A stretch of DNA of 64,000 bases from assembly GCF_932526225.1 (NCBI RefSeq), contig NC_064042.1:12349040-12413039 (forward strand), read 5' to 3'. This DNA comes from Nematostella vectensis (lineage: Eukaryota > Cnidaria > Anthozoa > Actiniaria > Edwardsiidae). The position numbers were made by a program, and so were the translations under genes. A model generated the notes under the pieces. It saw nothing but the letters and a program-made list of their open reading frames with translations. It had not been told where the DNA came from and made no database searches. The stretch's first letter is position 1, and every line of letters begins with the position of its first letter. Of the stretch, positions 61,387 to 64,000 are shown one piece after another.

Positions 61387-61602
61387 AGTTGCCTTGAATC
61401 AGAGAAGCATCGGCGGCATGTTCGAATATCACTTCCCCCTTTTTCTCAGGCTCATCCTCCGTGTTTTGCCGGAGGGCCTCTGGCAGACTAGCACACACAG
61501 GTCGAAGTTGAAGTTGATTTCTGTGCGCATCCCCCTCAGTTAACAAAACAGATTGCAATAACGATAAAGCCTGTGCCACTCGCTTCCTCATCAAATCACT
61601 AT
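61387..61602 (-). CDS. Exon-like repeat segment 1 (216 bp, 72 codons)
   Basis: The minus strand has the acceptor-like GGATTGTAG, then 216 nt open, then the donor CAACT|GTGAGT. Phase is 1 at both ends, so copies could be joined in frame into a 72-residue repeat protein. The peptide has a Leu-rich helix (RKRVAQALSLLQSVLLTEGD) and an acidic part (TEDEPEKKGEVIF). Equivalent intact segments are at 61792-62007 and 62560-62775. No family is recognised. The alternative is a non-coding satellite derived from a gene fragment. Confidence 0.4.
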
Positions 61603-61791
61603 CTACAATCCTTTACAGTATAAGCTGTTGCCTAAACCGCCCTGTGTATTTTTTTCAATGATGTGGCCAATTTGTTGAGACCTAGAGAGTTTTAATCTCT
61701 TTCACTTCTACCGGAACTAAGGCATCTAAACTTTGTATCCAGCTGGCTTCCTCGTAGTGAAAGGCGTACAGGAGGGCTGTCCTTTACTCAC

Positions 61792-62007
61792 AGTTGCCTT
61801 GAATCAGAGAAGCATCGGCGGCATGTTCGAATATCACTTCCCCATTTTTCCCAGGCTCATCCTCCGTGTTTTGCCGGAGGGCCTCTGGCAGACTAGCACA
61901 CACAGGTCGAAGTTGAAGTTGTTTTTTGTGCACATCCCCCTCAGTTAACAAAACAGATTGCAATAACGATAAAGCCTGTGCCACTCGCTTCCTCATCAAA
62001 TCACTAT
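61792..62007 (-). CDS. Exon-like repeat segment 2 (216 bp)
   Basis: Same boundaries and phases as segment 1. It carries B-type differences (GDVHKK for GDAHRN; EPGKNGE for EPEKKGE). Confidence 0.4.
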
Positions 62008-62085
62008 CTACAATCCTTTACAGTATAAGTTGTTGCCTAAACCGCCCTGTGTATTTTTTCAATGATGTGGCCAATTTGTTGAGAC

Positions 62086-62369
62086 CTAGAGAGTTTTAAT
62101 CTCTTTCACTTCTACCGGAACTAAGGCATCTAAACTTTGTATCCAGCTGGCTTCCTCGTAGTGAATCAGAGAAGCATCGGCGGCATGTTCGAATATCACT
62201 TCCCCCTTTTTCTCAGGCTCATCCTCCGTGTTTTGCCGGAGGGCCCCTGGCAGACTAGCACACACAGGTCGAAGTTGAAGTTGATTTCTGTGCGCATCCC
62301 CCTCAGTTAACAAAACAGATTGCAATAACGATAAAGCCTGTGCCACTCGCTTCCTCATCAAATCACTAT
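62086..62369 (-). CDS. Exon-like repeat segment 3, donor deleted, 91-codon ORF
   Basis: The C-type unit lacks the 42 bp that hold the donor and the stop codon, so the frame runs on (HYEEASWIQSLDALVPVEVK) to a TAG at 62086. Its acceptor is stronger (GGATTGCAG). The later C unit (63312-63595) is the same. Confidence 0.35.
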
Positions 62370-62559
62370 CTGCAATCCTTTACAGTATAAGTTGTTGCCT
62401 AAGACCGCCCTGTGTATTTTTTTTAATGATGTGGCCAATTTGTTGAGACCTAGAGAGTTTTAATCTCTTTCACTTCTACCGGAACTAAGGCATCTAAACT
62501 TTGTATCCAGCTGGCTTCCTCGTAGTGAAAGGCGTACAAGAGGGCTGTCCTTTACTCAC

Positions 62560-62775
62560 AGTTGCCTTGAATCAGAGAAGCATCGGCGGCATGTTCGAAT
62601 ATCACTTCCCCCTTTTTCTCAGGCTCATCCTCCGTGTTTTGCCGGAGGGCCTCTGGCAGACTAGCACACACAGGTCGAAGTTGAAGTTGATTTCTGTGCG
62701 CATCCCCCTCAGTTAACAAAACAGATTGCAATAACGATAAAGCCTGTGCCACTCGCTTCCTCATCAAATCACTAT
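62560..62775 (-). CDS. Exon-like repeat segment 4 (216 bp)
   Basis: Identical peptide to segment 1 as far as read; splice-like edges intact. A 54-bp duplication of its upstream edge follows (62795-62848). Confidence 0.4.
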
Positions 62776-63018
62776 CTACAATCCTTTACAGTATAGCCTG
62801 TGCCACTCGCTTCCTCATCAAATCACTATCTACAATCCTTTACAGTATAAGCTGTTGCCTAAACCGCCCTGTGTATTTTTTTCAATGATGTGGCCAATTT
62901 GTTGAGACCTAGAGAGTTTTAATCTCTTTCACTTCTACCGGAACTAAGGCATCTAAACTTTGTATCCAGCTGGCTTCCTCGTAGTGAAAGGCGTACAGGA
63001 GGGCTGTCCTTTACTCAC

Positions 63019-63233
63019 AGTTGCCTTAATCAGAGAAGCATCGGCGGCATGTTCGAATATCACTTCCCCATTTTTCTCAGGCTCATCCTCCGTGTTTTTC
63101 CGGAGGGCCTCTGGCAGACTAGCACACACAGGTCGAAGTTGAAGTTGTTTTTTGTGCACATCCCCCTCAGTTAACAAAACAGATTGCAATAACGATAAAG
63201 CCTGTGCCACTCGCTTCCTCATCAAATCACTAT
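63019..63233 (-). pseudogene. Exon-like repeat segment 5 with 1-bp deletion (215 bp)
   Basis: A B-type copy lacking one base (TTGCCTTAATC for TTGCCTTGAATC), which breaks the frame just before the donor. Confidence 0.45.
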
Positions 63234-63311
63234 CTACAATCCTTTACAGTATAAGTTGTTGCCTAAACCGCCCTGTGTATTTTTTCAATGATGTGGCCAA
63301 TTTGTTGAGAC

Positions 63312-63595
63312 CTAGAGAGTTTTAATCTCTTTTACTTCTACCGGAACTAAGGCATCTAAACTTTGTATCCAGCTGGCTTCCTCGTAGTGAATCAGAGAAG
63401 CATCGGCGGCATGTTCGAATATCACTTCCCCCTTTTTCTCAGGCTCATCCTCCGTGTTTTGCCGGAGGGCCTCTGGCAGACTAGCACACACAGGTCGAAG
63501 TTGAAGTTGATTTCTGTGCGCATCCCCCTCAGTTAACAAAACAGATTGCAATAACGATAAAGCCTGTGCCACTCGCTTCCTCATCAAATCACTAT
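63312..63595 (-). CDS. Exon-like repeat segment 6, C type, 91-codon ORF
   Basis: A second C-type unit with the same 42-bp deletion and read-through as segment 3. Confidence 0.35.
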
Positions 63596-63785
63596 CTGCA
63601 ATCCTTTACAGTATAAGTTGTTGCCTAAGACCGCCCTGTGTATTTTTTTCAATGATGTGGCCAATTTGTTGAGACCTAGAGAGTTTTAATCTCTTTCACT
63701 TCTACCGGAACTAAGGCATCTAAACTTTGTATCCAGCTGGCTTCCTCGTAGTGAAAGGCGTACAAGAGGGCTGTCCTTTACTCAC

Positions 63786-63993
63786 AGTTGCCTTGAATCA
63801 GAGAAGCATCGGCGGCATGTTCGAATATCACTTCCCCCTTTTTCTCAGGCTCATCCTCCGTGTTTTGCCGGAGGGCCCCTGGCAGACTAGCACACACAGG
63901 TCGAAGTTGAACTTCAATGGCTGGTAACCATGGCAGAAAGGTATCAGGTGGTTTTGCCGACAAGCTGTTCGCTGACAACAGTGGTTTTTTCCC
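63786..63993 (-). CDS. Exon-like repeat segment 7 fused in frame to unique sequence at the array edge
   Basis: The repeat stops at about 63911, yet the minus frame stays open into the unique flank (AKPPDTFLPWLPAIEVQLRP). An unbroken frame across the boundary supports, but does not prove, that the minus strand was coding when the array formed. Confidence 0.35.
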
Positions 63994-64000
63994 CTACAAC

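Larger units (their letters stand above)
61118..63925. repeat. Tandem array of about 404-bp units with three-unit higher-order structure
   Basis: Copies of TTAACAAAACAGATTGCAAT start near 61136, 61540, 61944, 62307, 62713, 63171 and 63532. The spacings are about 404, 404, 363, 406, 458 and 361. Full-length A and B units alternate with a C unit lacking 42 bp (from the AAAGGCGTACAGG segment). A second B unit carries a 54-bp internal duplication at 62795-62848. B units share TTTTTTGTGCACATCC; A units share TTTCTGTGCGCATCC. The array starts at about 61118 and ends at about 63911, where unique sequence begins. Confidence 0.95.

Noticed and set aside
61328..63927. Plus-strand ORFs of about 71 codons in each array unit
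   Set aside because: They overlap the minus-strand exon-like segments, and no splice-like edges frame them.

Overview
This is eukaryotic, animal-like genomic DNA. It is AT-rich, contains many GT-AG introns of about 100-900 bp, and holds non-LTR and DNA transposons, MITE-like repeats, microsatellites and one 200-N assembly gap (35086-35285). Gene content (TRAF-like RING protein, ubiquitin-like/UBX-like protein, TTF1-like Myb protein, Merlin-type transposase, BEN-like domain) and repeat style suggest an anthozoan cnidarian such as a sea anemone. That is an inference from general familiarity; no species-diagnostic sequence was identified.

Layout. 0-9 kb: mostly non-coding. It holds a possible small-protein exon (minus, near 150-350), a TATA promoter with a possible first exon (1477-1590), a 25-bp self-complementary tandem repeat (3.4-3.7 kb), two candidate exons of a minus-strand gene (4.6 and 7.1 kb) and MITE-like elements. 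9.48-11.61 kb, minus strand: a complete five-exon gene (371 codons) for a RING/TRAF-zinc-finger/MATH-like protein. 13.5-22.15 kb, plus strand: a 22-coding-exon gene (652 codons). Its N-terminal region is RG-rich, a series of tiny phase-1 exons (partly tandemly duplicated) forms the middle, and a charged helix plus a UBX-like ubiquitin-fold domain ends it. 23.9-27.07 kb: an (AAT)n microsatellite fused to a degenerate APE-type non-LTR retrotransposon. 28.9-29.7 kb: a MITE-bearing repeat that is an inverted copy of 7.49-7.99 kb. 32.4-34.15 kb, plus: a three-exon, fully open IS1595/Merlin-type (ISXO2-like) transposase gene. 34.4-34.8 kb, minus: a frameshifted zinc-finger-like gene. 35.3-37.95 kb: a GC-rich patch with broken, probably virus-derived ORFs and an inverted-repeat element. 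38-50 kb: long AT-rich intergenic DNA with weak exon candidates. 50.4-52.6 kb, plus: a TTF1/REB1-type Myb gene in two overlapping frames. 57.0-57.9 kb, minus: a BEN-like coding region interrupted by two in-frame TAG codons. 61.1-63.93 kb: a tandem array of about 404-bp units with a three-unit higher-order period; on the minus strand each full unit contains a 216-bp phase-symmetric exon-like segment.

The best-supported genes are the TRAF-like gene, the UBX-like gene, the transposase and the TTF1-like gene. For the first three, hand-placed GT-AG splice sites give exon sums that are exact multiples of three. The TRAF-like and UBX-like genes face away from each other about 2 kb apart, and both look ubiquitin-related; any functional link is only inference. 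Several otherwise open frames break at homopolymer runs, which may be assembly indels rather than true pseudogenization.
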